Position numbers and translations under genes: made by a program. Below are positions 18,477 to 27,735 of a stretch of DNA of 64,000 bases, in pieces; the stretch's first letter is position 1; every line of letters begins with the position of its first letter. The notes under the pieces were generated by a model that did no database searches, was not told the origin of the DNA, and saw only the letters and a program-made list of their open reading frames with translations. Where the stretch lies: positions 1 through 64,000 of the forward strand of contig JAUYOG010000019.1 in NCBI GenBank assembly GCA_030695945.1. The letters are read 5' to 3'. The stretch is from Ramlibacter sp. Its GTDB lineage: Bacteria > Pseudomonadota > Gammaproteobacteria > Burkholderiales > Burkholderiaceae_C.

Positions 18477-20054
18477 CTAGTGGCAAGGGTTCAGGTATCG
18501 GGCGGCCATCGCCTTGAACGCCGCCCTGCCGCTCGGGACCGCGGTCTCGCTCTCGACGACGTCGGCCACGGCGTCGGCGCCCTCCTGCGCGGCGCGGGCG
18601 TCCAGGAACAGCAGCCTCGAACGGCGCGCCAGCACGTCCTCCACGGTGCGGGCATATTCATGCCGCACCGCGAAGCGTGTCATCGCCTCGGTCAGGCCGG
18701 GCGCCAGGTACCGGTCCGCGCCGGGCAGGCTGCACACCAGGTCCGCTTCGCTGCCGTAACTGTGAAGGCCTGCCGCGGCCGTGAGCGTCGTCCCCGCGCT
18801 GCCGTTCGCGCCCACGAGACGGGTCTTCGCCGTCACGCACGGTCCGCGTGCGTCCATCAGCCCGGCGTCGCGGCAGCGGTCCAGCACGTCCTGCGCCATC
18901 GACCGGTACGTCGTCCACTTGCCCCCCGTGACGGTCACGAGGCCGTCCGGGCGGACCAGCACGGTGTGCTCGCGGCTAATCGACTTGGTGTCCTGGTCGG
19001 CCCCGGCGGCCTGGGGATTCACGAGGGGCCGCAACCCGACCCAGGCACTGAGGATGTCCGCGCGCCGCGGCGGCGCCGCGAAGAAGTTGGCGCACTCCTT
19101 GAGCAGGTAGTCAATCTCGCCCGGCAGCGGTTCCGGTTCCTCGTGCACGTCGGCGCGCTTCGAGTCGGTCGTGCCCACGATGGTCTTGCCCAGCCAGGGA
19201 ATGGCGAAGAGCACGCGTCCGTCGCTGGTCCTGGGCCAGAACACGGCGGACGTCGTCGGCAGGAAGGAGCGGTCGAAGCTCAGGTGGATGCCCTGGCTCG
19301 GCGCGACCAGCGGACGCCGGTTGCCGGCCGCGGCGTCACGCAGCAGGTCGTCGGCCCACACGCCCGTGGCGTTGATGATGCAGCGGCTGCGCACGACGAA
19401 GGCCTTTCCGGTTTCCCGGTCCACGACCTCCACGCCCGAGAGCTTGCGCCCGTCCCCCACCAGGGACCTGGCCAGGCAGTAGTTCGCAAGCGTCGCGCCA
19501 TGCGCCTGCGCCGTGCGCGCGATCGCGAGCGCCAGCCGCGCGTCGTCGAACTGCCCGTCCCAGTACGAGACGCCCCCGAGCAGGCCTTGCGTCCTGACGG
19601 TGGGGAGCATCTCGCGCACGCCCGCCGGGCCCATGAAGCGCGTGCCGCCGATCCCCGCCGACCCGGCCAGGGCGTCATAGGCCTTGAGCCCCGCGCCGTA
19701 GAAGGGCATCTGCCAGAGCTTGTAGGCCGGCATCACGAAGGACAGCGGCTGCGCGATGTGGGGCGCGTTGGCCAGCAGGTTCGCGCGCTCCCGCAGTGCC
19801 TCGTACACCAGCTTGAAATCCCCCTGCGCGAGGTACCTCACGCCCCCGTGGACCAGCTTGCTCGAACGCGACGAAGTGCCCTGGCCGAAGTCGGCGCGCT
19901 CCACCAGCGCGACCTTGTAGCCCCGCAGTGCGGCGTCGAGTGCGGCACCCAGCCCGGTGGCGCCGCCGCCGATGATCACCGCATCGAACTCCTGCCCCGA
20001 GGCGAGGGCCTGCAATGTTTCCAGCCGTTGTTCGTCGGCCATGTGTCTCGTCAT
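18477..20054 (-). CDS. glpD: Aerobic glycerol-3-phosphate dehydrogenase
   Basis: 525 residues. FAD-binding GGGATGLG at 29-36, then SSRSSKLVHGGVRYL, the GlpD signature, and LLGGVSYWDGQFDDARL. It oxidises glycerol-3-phosphate to dihydroxyacetone phosphate with quinone reduction at the inner membrane. Two start codons are plausible: ATG 20054 (AGGG eight bases upstream) and ATG 20042. It follows the HAD gene by 10 bases in the ugp operon, so imported glycerol-3-phosphate is used at once. Confidence 0.93.
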   Translation of the reverse strand: MTRHMADEQRLETLQALASGQEFDAVIIGGGATGLGAALDAALRGYKVALVERADFGQGTSSRSSKLVHGGVRYLAQGDFKLVYEALRERANLLANAPHIAQPLSFVMPAYKLWQMPFYGAGLKAYDALAGSAGIGGTRFMGPAGVREMLPTVRTQGLLGGVSYWDGQFDDARLALAIARTAQAHGATLANYCLARSLVGDGRKLSGVEVVDRETGKAFVVRSRCIINATGVWADDLLRDAAAGNRRPLVAPSQGIHLSFDRSFLPTTSAVFWPRTSDGRVLFAIPWLGKTIVGTTDSKRADVHEEPEPLPGEIDYLLKECANFFAAPPRRADILSAWVGLRPLVNPQAAGADQDTKSISREHTVLVRPDGLVTVTGGKWTTYRSMAQDVLDRCRDAGLMDARGPCVTAKTRLVGANGSAGTTLTAAAGLHSYGSEADLVCSLPGADRYLAPGLTEAMTRFAVRHEYARTVEDVLARRSRLLFLDARAAQEGADAVADVVESETAVPSGRAAFKAMAARYLNPCH

Positions 20055-20064
20055 CGTCTTTGCC

Positions 20065-20886
20065 CTATGCGTCCGCGCGCCTGCGCATCGCGATCAGCAC
20101 CGATGCGAGTTCCGAAAAGCCCTCGCCGCTGCGCGCCGCGGTCACGTACTTCGGCAAGGCGTCCATCCGGCCTGCGTAGTCCCGGACATTGGCGACGCCC
20201 ACGGAGAAGGGGAAGTGCCCGAACATCGGGGCGTCGTTGGGCGAATCGCCGGCGTAGATGAAACGGGCGCGGTCCCGGTCCAGGTCGATGCCGAACAGGT
20301 CGCGCATCACGTCCTTGCTCATGGAAAGCTTGTCGTAACCGCCGAACCAGCCGTTCACATGGATCGAACTGACCTTCGCCGTCATCCCGGCATCCTCCAT
20401 GATGCGCACGATGCTGTCGACGCCCTCGTCGCCCACGCGCGGCACGTCCTCGCAATAGTCGATGGCGAGGTCGTAGAGGCGGCAGAACTGGTCGGATGCG
20501 AGGGCGGTGCCCGGGACGCTGCGCAACACCTCCTCGGCCACCTCCTGGATTCGATCGCGGTGTGCGTGCAGCCGCTCGCCGGACAGCGAGTGACGTGTGG
20601 CCAGCCTGCGCTTGGCGCGGTCATACCAGAAGCACACGGCGCCGTTCTCGCCGATCACGGCGTCCACCGGCCACATGCGGGCGATGTGGTCGCACCAGCC
20701 GGCCGGCCGGCCGGTCGTGACGATCACGCGCAGGCCCGCGCCCCTCAGCTGCTCGAGGGCCGCGTACGCGGACGCGGTGAGCACGCCGTCGGTCGTGACG
20801 GTGTCGTCCACGTCGGTGATCAGCGTATGGATGGCGGCGGCGGCGCCGGCGCCGATTTCGGCAATCGGGATCAAACGGCCTCCCAT
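20065..20886 (-). CDS. HAD-IIB family phosphatase
   Basis: 273 residues. HAD motif I is TDVDDTVTTDG (about 24-34), motif II VTTGRP, motif III lysine region KLSMSKD and motif IV IYAGDSPNDAPMF. These match the Cof/sucrose-phosphatase type. Substrate unknown; the setting in a glycerol-3-phosphate operon suggests a small phosphoester released from glycerophosphodiesters. It overlaps the preceding EEP gene by 16 bases. Besides the ATG at 20886, a TTG at 20874 lies four bases after GGGAGG and could be the true start. Confidence 0.82.
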   Translation of the reverse strand: MGGRLIPIAEIGAGAAAAIHTLITDVDDTVTTDGVLTASAYAALEQLRGAGLRVIVTTGRPAGWCDHIARMWPVDAVIGENGAVCFWYDRAKRRLATRHSLSGERLHAHRDRIQEVAEEVLRSVPGTALASDQFCRLYDLAIDYCEDVPRVGDEGVDSIVRIMEDAGMTAKVSSIHVNGWFGGYDKLSMSKDVMRDLFGIDLDRDRARFIYAGDSPNDAPMFGHFPFSVGVANVRDYAGRMDALPKYVTAARSGEGFSELASVLIAMRRRADA

Positions 20887-21722
20887 TCCACATGGACGGG
20901 CTGGTGGTCGGAATAGCGGGTGAGCCCGTCCACTTCGAACCGCCTGGCCCGCCCGGCGAAATTCATGGTTGCGAAGACGTGGTCGCAGGCGATGGGCTGC
21001 TTCACGTAGGTGTCGTCATAGCGGCCGAAAGTCGCGGGCCGGGGCGCGGCGCCGTGCACGCTCGCGTACACGTCGCGGAAACTCTCGTCCGTGTCGCCTC
21101 GGGTGAGGCTGAGGTACTCGCTGCTGCCCGCGTCGAAATTGAAGTCGCCGCACAGGATCGCGCGCGGCGTCCGGGGGCGCGCCCGATAAAGCCCCGCCTG
21201 CGGCTTGCGCGCGCCCTGCGCCAGCACCAGGTCGCAGTTCTCGCGGTGGATGTCCAGGATGCGCTGGACCTGCAGCGCGCGTTGCGCGGCCGAGTGGTAT
21301 TCCAGGTGCGTGTTCATGATCGTCACCGGCCCGCTCGCGGAATGCACCAGCACCGTGGTGCACACCCTGCGCACGCTCAACGTACCGGGCTGCGACAGCA
21401 GCGGCAGCGGGTGATGTTCGACCAGCGACGCCGGCAGCCGCGTGGCCACCAGATTGCCGAAGCGTTCGCGTCCGGCCCCCGGCGCGCCCCCGTAGTCCAC
21501 CGCCGGGGCGAAAAAGACCTCGTAGCCGGGCAGCAGCTGCGCCACGGCAGCGGCCTGGTCGAACGCCGCCGCCCCCTCCAGCCCGGGAAAGTTCACGGCC
21601 ACTTCCTGCAGGCACAGCACGTCGAAGTCGCACAGCTGCCTGGCGTGCGCAATGACGCGGCCGGCGTCCACGACGCCGTCCAGGCCCAGGAACCATTGCA
21701 CGTTCCACGTGAGAAGCTTCAT
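20871..21722 (-). CDS. Endonuclease/exonuclease/phosphatase (EEP) family protein
   Basis: 283 residues. EEP motifs are clear: TWNVQWF with the metal Asn near the start, CLQEVAV, MNTHLEYHS, CGDFNFDAGSSEY and SDHQPVHVEW with the catalytic His at the end. No signal peptide, so cytoplasmic. The family includes nucleases, inositol phosphatases and phospholipid-type phosphodiesterases. The position between ugpE and a HAD phosphatase suggests cleavage of imported glycerophosphodiesters to glycerol-3-phosphate, replacing the usual UgpQ, which is absent here. That role is inference. Confidence 0.82.
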   Translation of the reverse strand: MKLLTWNVQWFLGLDGVVDAGRVIAHARQLCDFDVLCLQEVAVNFPGLEGAAAFDQAAAVAQLLPGYEVFFAPAVDYGGAPGAGRERFGNLVATRLPASLVEHHPLPLLSQPGTLSVRRVCTTVLVHSASGPVTIMNTHLEYHSAAQRALQVQRILDIHRENCDLVLAQGARKPQAGLYRARPRTPRAILCGDFNFDAGSSEYLSLTRGDTDESFRDVYASVHGAAPRPATFGRYDDTYVKQPIACDHVFATMNFAGRARRFEVDGLTRYSDHQPVHVEWEAV

Positions 21723-21729
21723 CCCGGTC

Positions 21730-22554
21730 CTACTTGAGTCCCGCGCGCATGAAGCTCTGCACGAACTGCTTCTGGAACAGCAGGAAGCCGACCAGCAGCG
21801 GTGCCGACGTCATCAGTGTCGCCGCAGTGATGATGGACCAGTCCACGCCCTGGTCGGTCGAGGAGAAAACCTGCAGGCCCACGGTGAGCGGTCGGGTCTC
21901 GACGGAGTTGGTGATGATCAACGGCCACAGGAAGTTGTTCCAGTGATGGCTGATCGACACCAGCGCATAGGCGAGGTAGACCGGCTTGGCCAGCGGCACG
22001 TAGACCTTCCAGAGCACCTGCAGGCTGGTGGCGCCCTCGACCCGGGCGGCGTCGTCCAGCTCGCGGGGCACCGTCTTGAAGGTCTGCCGGATGAGGAAGA
22101 TTCCGAACGCCGAGGCGAAATACGGCAGCCCGACGGCGAAGATCGTGTCGCGCAGACCCAGCGTGTTCATCGTGGTGTAGTTCTCCACGATCAGCACGTC
22201 GGGCATCACCATGAGCTGCAGCAGCACGAGCAGGAAGACGAAGTCCTTGCCCTTGAACTCGAAGCGGGCGAACCCGTAAGCGGCGAGCGTGCCGAGCACG
22301 AGCTGCGCGGCCAGCACCATCGTGACCAGCATCGTGGTGTTCAGGAAATAGCGCGCGAACGGCGCCGCCTGCCACGCCGCCGCGAAGTTCTCCAGCGTCA
22401 AGGGCGCGGCCAGGTCGAAGCGCGTGGCGTTGGCCGCCGGGTGGAATGCCGTCCACACCGCGTAGGCCAGCGGCAGGATCCACAGCAATCCGAGCAGCCA
22501 CGCGGCGATCGCTTCGAGCAGCGTCAGCGTGCCGGTGCGGGTCTGGGCGCTCAT
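21730..22554 (-). CDS. ugpE: Glycerol-3-phosphate ABC transporter permease UgpE
   Basis: 274 residues with six predicted membrane segments. The cytoplasmic EAA-type loop (ELDDAARVEGATSLQVLWKVYVPL, about 190-215) contacts the ATPase. It overlaps the ugpA stop in an ATGA (22551-22554). The inner-membrane partner is UgpA. Confidence 0.88.
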   Translation of the reverse strand: MSAQTRTGTLTLLEAIAAWLLGLLWILPLAYAVWTAFHPAANATRFDLAAPLTLENFAAAWQAAPFARYFLNTTMLVTMVLAAQLVLGTLAAYGFARFEFKGKDFVFLLVLLQLMVMPDVLIVENYTTMNTLGLRDTIFAVGLPYFASAFGIFLIRQTFKTVPRELDDAARVEGATSLQVLWKVYVPLAKPVYLAYALVSISHHWNNFLWPLIITNSVETRPLTVGLQVFSSTDQGVDWSIITAATLMTSAPLLVGFLLFQKQFVQSFMRAGLK

Positions 22555-23423
22555 TGGTAGTGGGCCCTCTTGTCGAGGTAGCTGAACTTCACGAGGGCGA
22601 TCGTGGCCAGGATGACCAGGACGACCACCGTGAGCGCCGCGGCGTAGGCCGGGTCCCAGAAGCTGAAGCCCACCTGGTAGATGTGGTACAGCAGCAGCGA
22701 GCTCGCGTTGTCGGGCCCGCCCTTGGTCATCACGATGATGTGGTCCACCATGCGCACCGCGTTGATCAGCGCGTTGACCAGCACGAAGATCGTCGTGGGC
22801 ATGAGCAGCGGGAACAGCACGCGCCAGAAATACTGCGAGCGCGAGGCGCCCTCGAGCGCGGCGGCCTCCCCGAGGCTGGGCGAGATCTGCTGCAGCGCGG
22901 CGAGGTAGAAGATCATGAAGAAGCCGGCTTCCTTCCAGATCGCGACGACGATCATCGCGCCCAGCGCGGTGCTCTTGTCGCCGAGCCAGTTGGGCGGCGC
23001 GACGCCGAGCGGCGAGAGCAGCTGCGCGATCAGGCCGTATTGCGGCGTGTAGAAGAAGAGCCAGATGTTGGCGACGGCGATCATCGGGAGCACCGTCGGC
23101 GTGAAGTACGCGAGCCGCAGGAAGGCCTTGCCGGGCAAGCGCGCGTTCACGAACAGGGCCATGACGATCGCCAGCGCGATGGAGGCCGGCACCGTGACCA
23201 GCGCGAACCAGATGTTATTGCGCAGCGAAGCCCAGAAGACCGGGTCCTCCACCATCCCCTGGTAATTGGCGGCGCCGACGAAGGCGCTGGGCCGGTCCGC
23301 GGTGGCATTGCTGAAGAAGCTGTGCCACAGCGTCGCGACCGCCGGGTAATGCGTGAACGCGATGAGGAGGAGGACGGCCGGGGCGACGAGAAGCCACCCC
23401 TGCCACTGGCTTCTGGGATTCAC
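22551..23423 (-). CDS. ugpA: Glycerol-3-phosphate ABC transporter permease UgpA
   Basis: 290 residues, six membrane segments, with the loop EAAALEGASRSQYFWRVLFPLL near residue 205. The start is a GTG at 23423 overlapping the ugpB stop (GTGA), which indicates coupled translation. The N-terminal WLLVAPAVLLLIAFTHYP segment is the typical first helix of MalF/UgpA-type permeases. Confidence 0.88.
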   Translation of the reverse strand: MNPRSQWQGWLLVAPAVLLLIAFTHYPAVATLWHSFFSNATADRPSAFVGAANYQGMVEDPVFWASLRNNIWFALVTVPASIALAIVMALFVNARLPGKAFLRLAYFTPTVLPMIAVANIWLFFYTPQYGLIAQLLSPLGVAPPNWLGDKSTALGAMIVVAIWKEAGFFMIFYLAALQQISPSLGEAAALEGASRSQYFWRVLFPLLMPTTIFVLVNALINAVRMVDHIIVMTKGGPDNASSLLLYHIYQVGFSFWDPAYAAALTVVVLVILATIALVKFSYLDKRAHYQ

Positions 23424-24709
23424 TCGAACGGCTTCAGGATGCGGGTGGCTTCGCGTTGGGCTTCCTTCAGCGCTTCCGCGGGCGGCTTGCTGCCCGTCAG
23501 CGCGGCCTGGATGCCGTCGTTGAGCGCCTTGGTCACGCGCTGGTTCTCATGCGTGGACAGTTCGGCCACCGAGTGCTTGAGCTGGTCGCGCGCGACGGTG
23601 GACGCCGGCACTTCCTGCGCGTACTTCTTCATCTCGGGCGTGTCCCATGCGGCCTGCGTCGCGGCGACGTAGCCGGTCGCGGCGCTCCATGTCGCCGCGC
23701 GCTGCGGCTGCGTCAGGAACTTCGCGAACTTCACGGCCGCCTGCAGCTGCTCGGGGCTGGAGTTCTTGAAGAAGTAGATGTTGCCGCCGCCGGTCGGGCT
23801 GCCCAGGCGCTTCTTGGCCGGCAGCATGCCCACGCCGAACGGGAAGGTCGCGTTGGTGCGGATGTTGGTCAGGTTGCCGGTGGTGGTCCAGATGATCGCG
23901 GCCTTCTTTTCGAGGAAGTCCTTGGGCGTGGTGCCCCATTCGATCACGCCGGGCGGCATGACCTTGTGCTTGGCCGAGAGGTCGACCCAGTACTGGAGCG
24001 CCTCGACCACGGCCGGATTGTCGAACGACGTCTTGTTGCCGTCCTGGTTCATCAACACCGCCCCGTTGGCCGTCGTCAGGCCCTGGAACAGCCAGTACGG
24101 GAAGCCCGAGGACGGAATCTTCACGCCCCACTGGCTCGCGTTGCCGCTGGCATCCACCTTGGTCAGCTTGCGGCTGTACTCGACCAGCTGGTCCCAGGTC
24201 TGCGGGCCCTTTTCGGGATCGAGCCCGGCGGCCTTGAACAGGTCCTTGTTCCAGTACTGCACGATCGTGGACCGCTGGAACGGCACGCCCCAGGTCTTGC
24301 CCTTGGCGTTGCTGTTCATCATGAAGGCGGGGAAGAAGCCGTCCAGCCACTTCTTGTCCTCGGCGGTGTTGGCGACGTCGCTCACGGCCACGATGGCGCC
24401 CTGGTCCATCAGCGTGAACATGTCGGTCGAGAGCAGCACGGCCATCGTCGGCGGCTGTCCGCTCTTGAAGGCCGTCATCGACTTGACCAGGCTCTCCTGG
24501 TAGGTGCCGGAGTAGATCGGCTTGACCTTGATGCTCGGGTTCTCGGCCTCGAAATCGGCCGCGAACTGGTCGATCACCTTGTGCAGCGGGCCGCCGACGG
24601 CGATCGGGTAATTGAAGGTCACTTCCACCGTCTTCTGCGCCAGCGCGGGCGCCCCCAGCAGGGAAAGCGTTGCGGCCGCAGCGGCGGCCTTCAGCAGGTT
24701 TCGTCTCAC
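23420..24709 (-). CDS. ugpB: Periplasmic glycerol-3-phosphate-binding protein UgpB
   Basis: 429 residues from a GTG at 24709, chosen because AAGGAGA lies five bases before it. An in-frame ATG at 24724 has no ribosome site and would place that AAGGAGA inside the gene. Signal peptide: RRN, then an Ala/Leu core ending GAPALAQ. The mature part is a family 1 extracellular solute-binding protein (FNYPIAVGGPLHKVIDQFAADF is UgpB-like). It delivers glycerol-3-phosphate or glycerophosphodiesters to UgpAE. It lies between ugpC and ugpA. Confidence 0.88.
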   Translation of the reverse strand: MRRNLLKAAAAAATLSLLGAPALAQKTVEVTFNYPIAVGGPLHKVIDQFAADFEAENPSIKVKPIYSGTYQESLVKSMTAFKSGQPPTMAVLLSTDMFTLMDQGAIVAVSDVANTAEDKKWLDGFFPAFMMNSNAKGKTWGVPFQRSTIVQYWNKDLFKAAGLDPEKGPQTWDQLVEYSRKLTKVDASGNASQWGVKIPSSGFPYWLFQGLTTANGAVLMNQDGNKTSFDNPAVVEALQYWVDLSAKHKVMPPGVIEWGTTPKDFLEKKAAIIWTTTGNLTNIRTNATFPFGVGMLPAKKRLGSPTGGGNIYFFKNSSPEQLQAAVKFAKFLTQPQRAATWSAATGYVAATQAAWDTPEMKKYAQEVPASTVARDQLKHSVAELSTHENQRVTKALNDGIQAALTGSKPPAEALKEAQREATRILKPFE

Positions 24710-24744
24710 GTTTGTCTCCTTCATGGTTTAGGTCAAAGCCACAC

Positions 24745-25740
24745 TCACACTCGAACGTCGCTGGCGCTGTCGAACCGGTGCTCGAACTGCGGGTCCCAGC
24801 CCAGGCGCATGCTCGTGCCGATCGCCGGCTCCTGGCGGCCGGGCAGCTTGGCCACGATCCGCCACGGCGCCGCGCCGCCCCTGACCTCGCAGGCCACCAG
24901 CGTGTCGGCCCCGAGGTATTCCGTGCCCACGACGGCGCCCACGACGCCGCCGCTCTCCACCACACGCACGTGCTCGGGCCGGATGCCCACGGAACGTCCG
25001 CCGCTTTCGCCGGGGAAGATGTTGGTGGGCGGCGTGCCGATGAAGGTGGCCGCGAACGTCGTCGCGGGCCGGTTGTAGAGGGCCTCGGGCGTTCCGTCCT
25101 GCTCGATGCGCCCCGCATTCATCAGGATGACCTGGTCGGCCATGCTCATCGCCTCGGTCTGGTCGTGCGTGACGTACACCATGGTCACGCCCAGCTTGCG
25201 CTGCAGCTCGCGCAGCTCACGCCGCATTTCCTGGCGCAGCTTGGCGTCGAGGTTCGACAGCGGCTCGTCCATCAGGCACACGGGCGTCTCGGCGATGATG
25301 GCCCGCGCCAGCGCGACGCGCTGCTGCTGGCCGCCGGACAGCTGGCCGGGCTTGCGTTCGAGCAGGCCGCCCAGCGACAGCATGTCCACCACGCGCGCGA
25401 GGCGCCTTTCGTACTGGTCGGCCGGCTCCTTGCGCACCTTCAGGCCGAACAGGATGTTGTTCCTCACGTTCAGGTGCGGGAACAGCGCGTACGACTGGAA
25501 CACCATCGAGAGGTTTCGCTGCGCCGGGCTCGCGTTCGTCACGTCGCGCCCGCCGATGGAGATCGTGCCGGAGCTCGGCGAATCGAGCCCCGCGAGCATT
25601 CGCAGCGTGGTCGACTTGCCGCAGCCCGAGGGCCCGAGCAGCACCGCGAAGGTGCCCGCCTCGACGCGGAAGCTGATCCCGTTCACGACCGTGGTCGCGC
25701 CCCAGGTCTTGGTCAGGTCGTGAAGGACGATATCGGTCAT
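24745..25740 (-). CDS. ugpC: Glycerol-3-phosphate ABC transporter ATPase UgpC
   Basis: 331 residues. Walker A GPSGCGKST (36-44), signature LSGGQQQRVA, Walker B VCLMDEPLSNLD, H-loop YVTHDQTEA, and a C-terminal MalK-like regulatory domain (IRPEHV). First recognisable gene of the operon. The ATG at 25740 has no Shine-Dalgarno sequence; it overlaps the stop of an upstream reading frame in ATGA, suggesting translation by re-initiation. Confidence 0.9.
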   Translation of the reverse strand: MTDIVLHDLTKTWGATTVVNGISFRVEAGTFAVLLGPSGCGKSTTLRMLAGLDSPSSGTISIGGRDVTNASPAQRNLSMVFQSYALFPHLNVRNNILFGLKVRKEPADQYERRLARVVDMLSLGGLLERKPGQLSGGQQQRVALARAIIAETPVCLMDEPLSNLDAKLRQEMRRELRELQRKLGVTMVYVTHDQTEAMSMADQVILMNAGRIEQDGTPEALYNRPATTFAATFIGTPPTNIFPGESGGRSVGIRPEHVRVVESGGVVGAVVGTEYLGADTLVACEVRGGAAPWRIVAKLPGRQEPAIGTSMRLGWDPQFEHRFDSASDVRV

Positions 25741-25958
25741 AGGGGATTGATGCTGTAGCTGACGACGTCGCTGCGGGCGGCGCTGTCGTACTTCACGGTG
25801 CGGGCCACGTGGCAGCGCAGGCAACTGACCTGGTGCACGTCGAACCCGAGCGAACGCAGGAAAGACCTGGGCGATGTCTCGCCGATCGCGCTCTTGCCTG
25901 CCACTCCAGAAATCGAATCACATCCTGCAAGGATTGCTCCGGGTTGTTTTGCGGACAT
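25737..25958 (-). CDS. Possible short leader reading frame coupled to ugpC
   Basis: 73 codons from an ATG at 25958, ending in a TGA that overlaps the ugpC start codon (ATGA). The peptide matches nothing I know and carries a CLRC motif. Support is indirect: ugpC has no ribosome site of its own, and the frame ends exactly at the ugpC start. The AT-rich segment just upstream (about 25960-26020) is the likely operon promoter. It may equally be chance in GC-rich DNA. Confidence 0.25.
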   Translation of the reverse strand: MSAKQPGAILAGCDSISGVAGKSAIGETSPRSFLRSLGFDVHQVSCLRCHVARTVKYDSAARSDVVSYSINPL

Positions 25959-26017
25959 CGCGCAAATCCGAAGCATATTATTGATCGATATTGCTCGTTT
26001 AAAGCGCGTGTTTCTAC

Positions 26018-27733
26018 CTACGCGAAAGCGGGAAGGTCGCATTCCCGCGCGACATGGCGCGCCAGGCCGGCCATCACGCCGTCGGCGAAAGGCGAGCGCA
26101 GGCCCGCCGACCTGAAGATGTCCAGCACGCCTTTCGTGCCGCCGGTTCGGCAAAGCGCCAGGTAGGTGTCCAGCGCAGCGCCCGGGTCCTGCGCGTCCAT
26201 CGCGGCCAGCTGCATCGCGCCCGTTTCGGCGATGGCGTAGTCGATGTAATAGAACGGCAGGCGGAAGATGTGCAGCTGCGCGTACCAGCGGGCATGGCGG
26301 TAGGGCTCGATGCCATTGAAATCGAGGCCGGGGATGTACGTCTCCCAGATCTCGTCCCACCGCGCATCCCGCTCGGCGGCCGACGCCGATGGGTTCTCGT
26401 ACACCCAGTGCTGGAACTCGTCGACGACGCAGATGTAGCAGACCAGCTCCACGGCGCCGGTCCAGCGCTTCTTTCGGAAGCGCCTCGCATGTTCGGCGTC
26501 GCTGAAGAATTCGCCGATATGCCTGAGCGACAGGTACTCCATGCCCATCGAGTGGATCTCCGCCGCGTCCGCGGTGGGCCACTGCAGTTCGACCAGCTCG
26601 ATGGCCTGCGACTCCCAGGCCTGGAACGCGTGCCCCATTTCGTGGGTGAGTGTGCGCACGTCCGACGCCTGGCCGGTCGAGTTGCAGAAGATCGCCACCT
26701 CGCCCGTGTCGGGGAACGACGTGCAGAACGCGCCGCCGCGCTTGCCCTTGCGGTTATCCAGGTCGATCAGGCTGTTCGCGCGCATGTGCTGGAAGTGGCC
26801 CGCCAGCCGCGGCGACAGTTTCGAGAAGACGCGCTGCGCGGCGTCGAGCTGGCCTTCCACCGGCACGGCCCCCAGCGGGATGCCGAGCGACGGGTGGAAG
26901 CCCGCGTCCCAGGGCTTGAGCGTGGCCGTGCCGAGCTCGCGCGCCTGGCGCTCGATCAGCTTGCGCTGCAAGGGAACGAAGTGGTCGCGCACGCCACGGC
27001 GGAACTGCGCCGCTTCCGCCGGGCCGTAGTCCGTGCGGCTCATGCCGGCGTAGCCCAGCGCGACGAAATTCGCGTGGCCGAGGTTGCGGCCCATCTCGTC
27101 GCGCAACGCCACCATCCGCCCGTACAGGCCGGCCAGCGACTCGCGATTGCGCACGAACCAGTCGCGGTACGCGACGTAGGCTTCGCGGCGCACGGCCGCG
27201 TGGTCGGAGCCCTGCGCGATGCCCAGCGCCTTCGTCAGGGTCATCGGCTCCCCACCGACAGTCACCTCGCCGGAGGCGATGGCCTTGTCGTACTGCATGG
27301 CCAGCTCGCCCAGCTGCACCCGCAGGCCGGAATTCACGGGCTCGACCGTCTGCTGCCCCGCCGCCATGCGGTCGAGGAAGTACTGCCCGTAGCGCGCCGC
27401 GATGGCGGCGCGGTGCGGCGTCGCGCCCAGTGCGCGCAGGAACTGCGAGTCGCCCTCTTCCTGCACGGGAAGGATCTTCTCGCGGAAGTGGCGATCCTGC
27501 GCCTCGAGCGCCGGGTCCAGGCAGTTCTTGCTGTAGGCGTAGCCCAGGCGCGCGCGCTCGCCCTCGATGTATGCGCGCAACGCGTTCCAGCGGGCAATGG
27601 CGTCGACCCACAAACCCGGATCGGGCGCAGCATCGGCGGCCGGCAGCGCTGCGAGGACGACAGCGAATTCGGCCTGCAGGTACTCGGGGCCGAGCGCGTC
27701 AGGGCGCTGGGAATAATGCTTGAATTTCGTCAT
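26018..27733 (-). CDS. pepF: M3 family oligoendopeptidase (PepF type)
   Basis: 571 residues. Zinc motif HEMGH in LTHEMGHAFQAW (about residue 355), with the downstream glutamate of the E-x3-D type in AAEIHSMGMEYL. C-terminal helical lobe with YPYI-like substrate residues (RLPFYYIDYAIAETGA). Cytoplasmic metallopeptidase that degrades short peptides. ATG at 27733 preferred; a TTG at 27745 lies inside a palindrome. No strong ribosome site is visible. A separate transcription unit between the ugp operon and the transglutaminase-like gene. Confidence 0.88.
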   Translation of the reverse strand: MTKFKHYSQRPDALGPEYLQAEFAVVLAALPAADAAPDPGLWVDAIARWNALRAYIEGERARLGYAYSKNCLDPALEAQDRHFREKILPVQEEGDSQFLRALGATPHRAAIAARYGQYFLDRMAAGQQTVEPVNSGLRVQLGELAMQYDKAIASGEVTVGGEPMTLTKALGIAQGSDHAAVRREAYVAYRDWFVRNRESLAGLYGRMVALRDEMGRNLGHANFVALGYAGMSRTDYGPAEAAQFRRGVRDHFVPLQRKLIERQARELGTATLKPWDAGFHPSLGIPLGAVPVEGQLDAAQRVFSKLSPRLAGHFQHMRANSLIDLDNRKGKRGGAFCTSFPDTGEVAIFCNSTGQASDVRTLTHEMGHAFQAWESQAIELVELQWPTADAAEIHSMGMEYLSLRHIGEFFSDAEHARRFRKKRWTGAVELVCYICVVDEFQHWVYENPSASAAERDARWDEIWETYIPGLDFNGIEPYRHARWYAQLHIFRLPFYYIDYAIAETGAMQLAAMDAQDPGAALDTYLALCRTGGTKGVLDIFRSAGLRSPFADGVMAGLARHVARECDLPAFA

Positions 27734-27735
27734 CG

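Noticed and set aside
26018-26582. Frame running from the pepF end into the ugpC promoter region as one gene
   Set aside because: The part inside pepF is out of frame and compositionally shadow-like; only the last 73 codons next to ugpC deserve attention as a possible leader.
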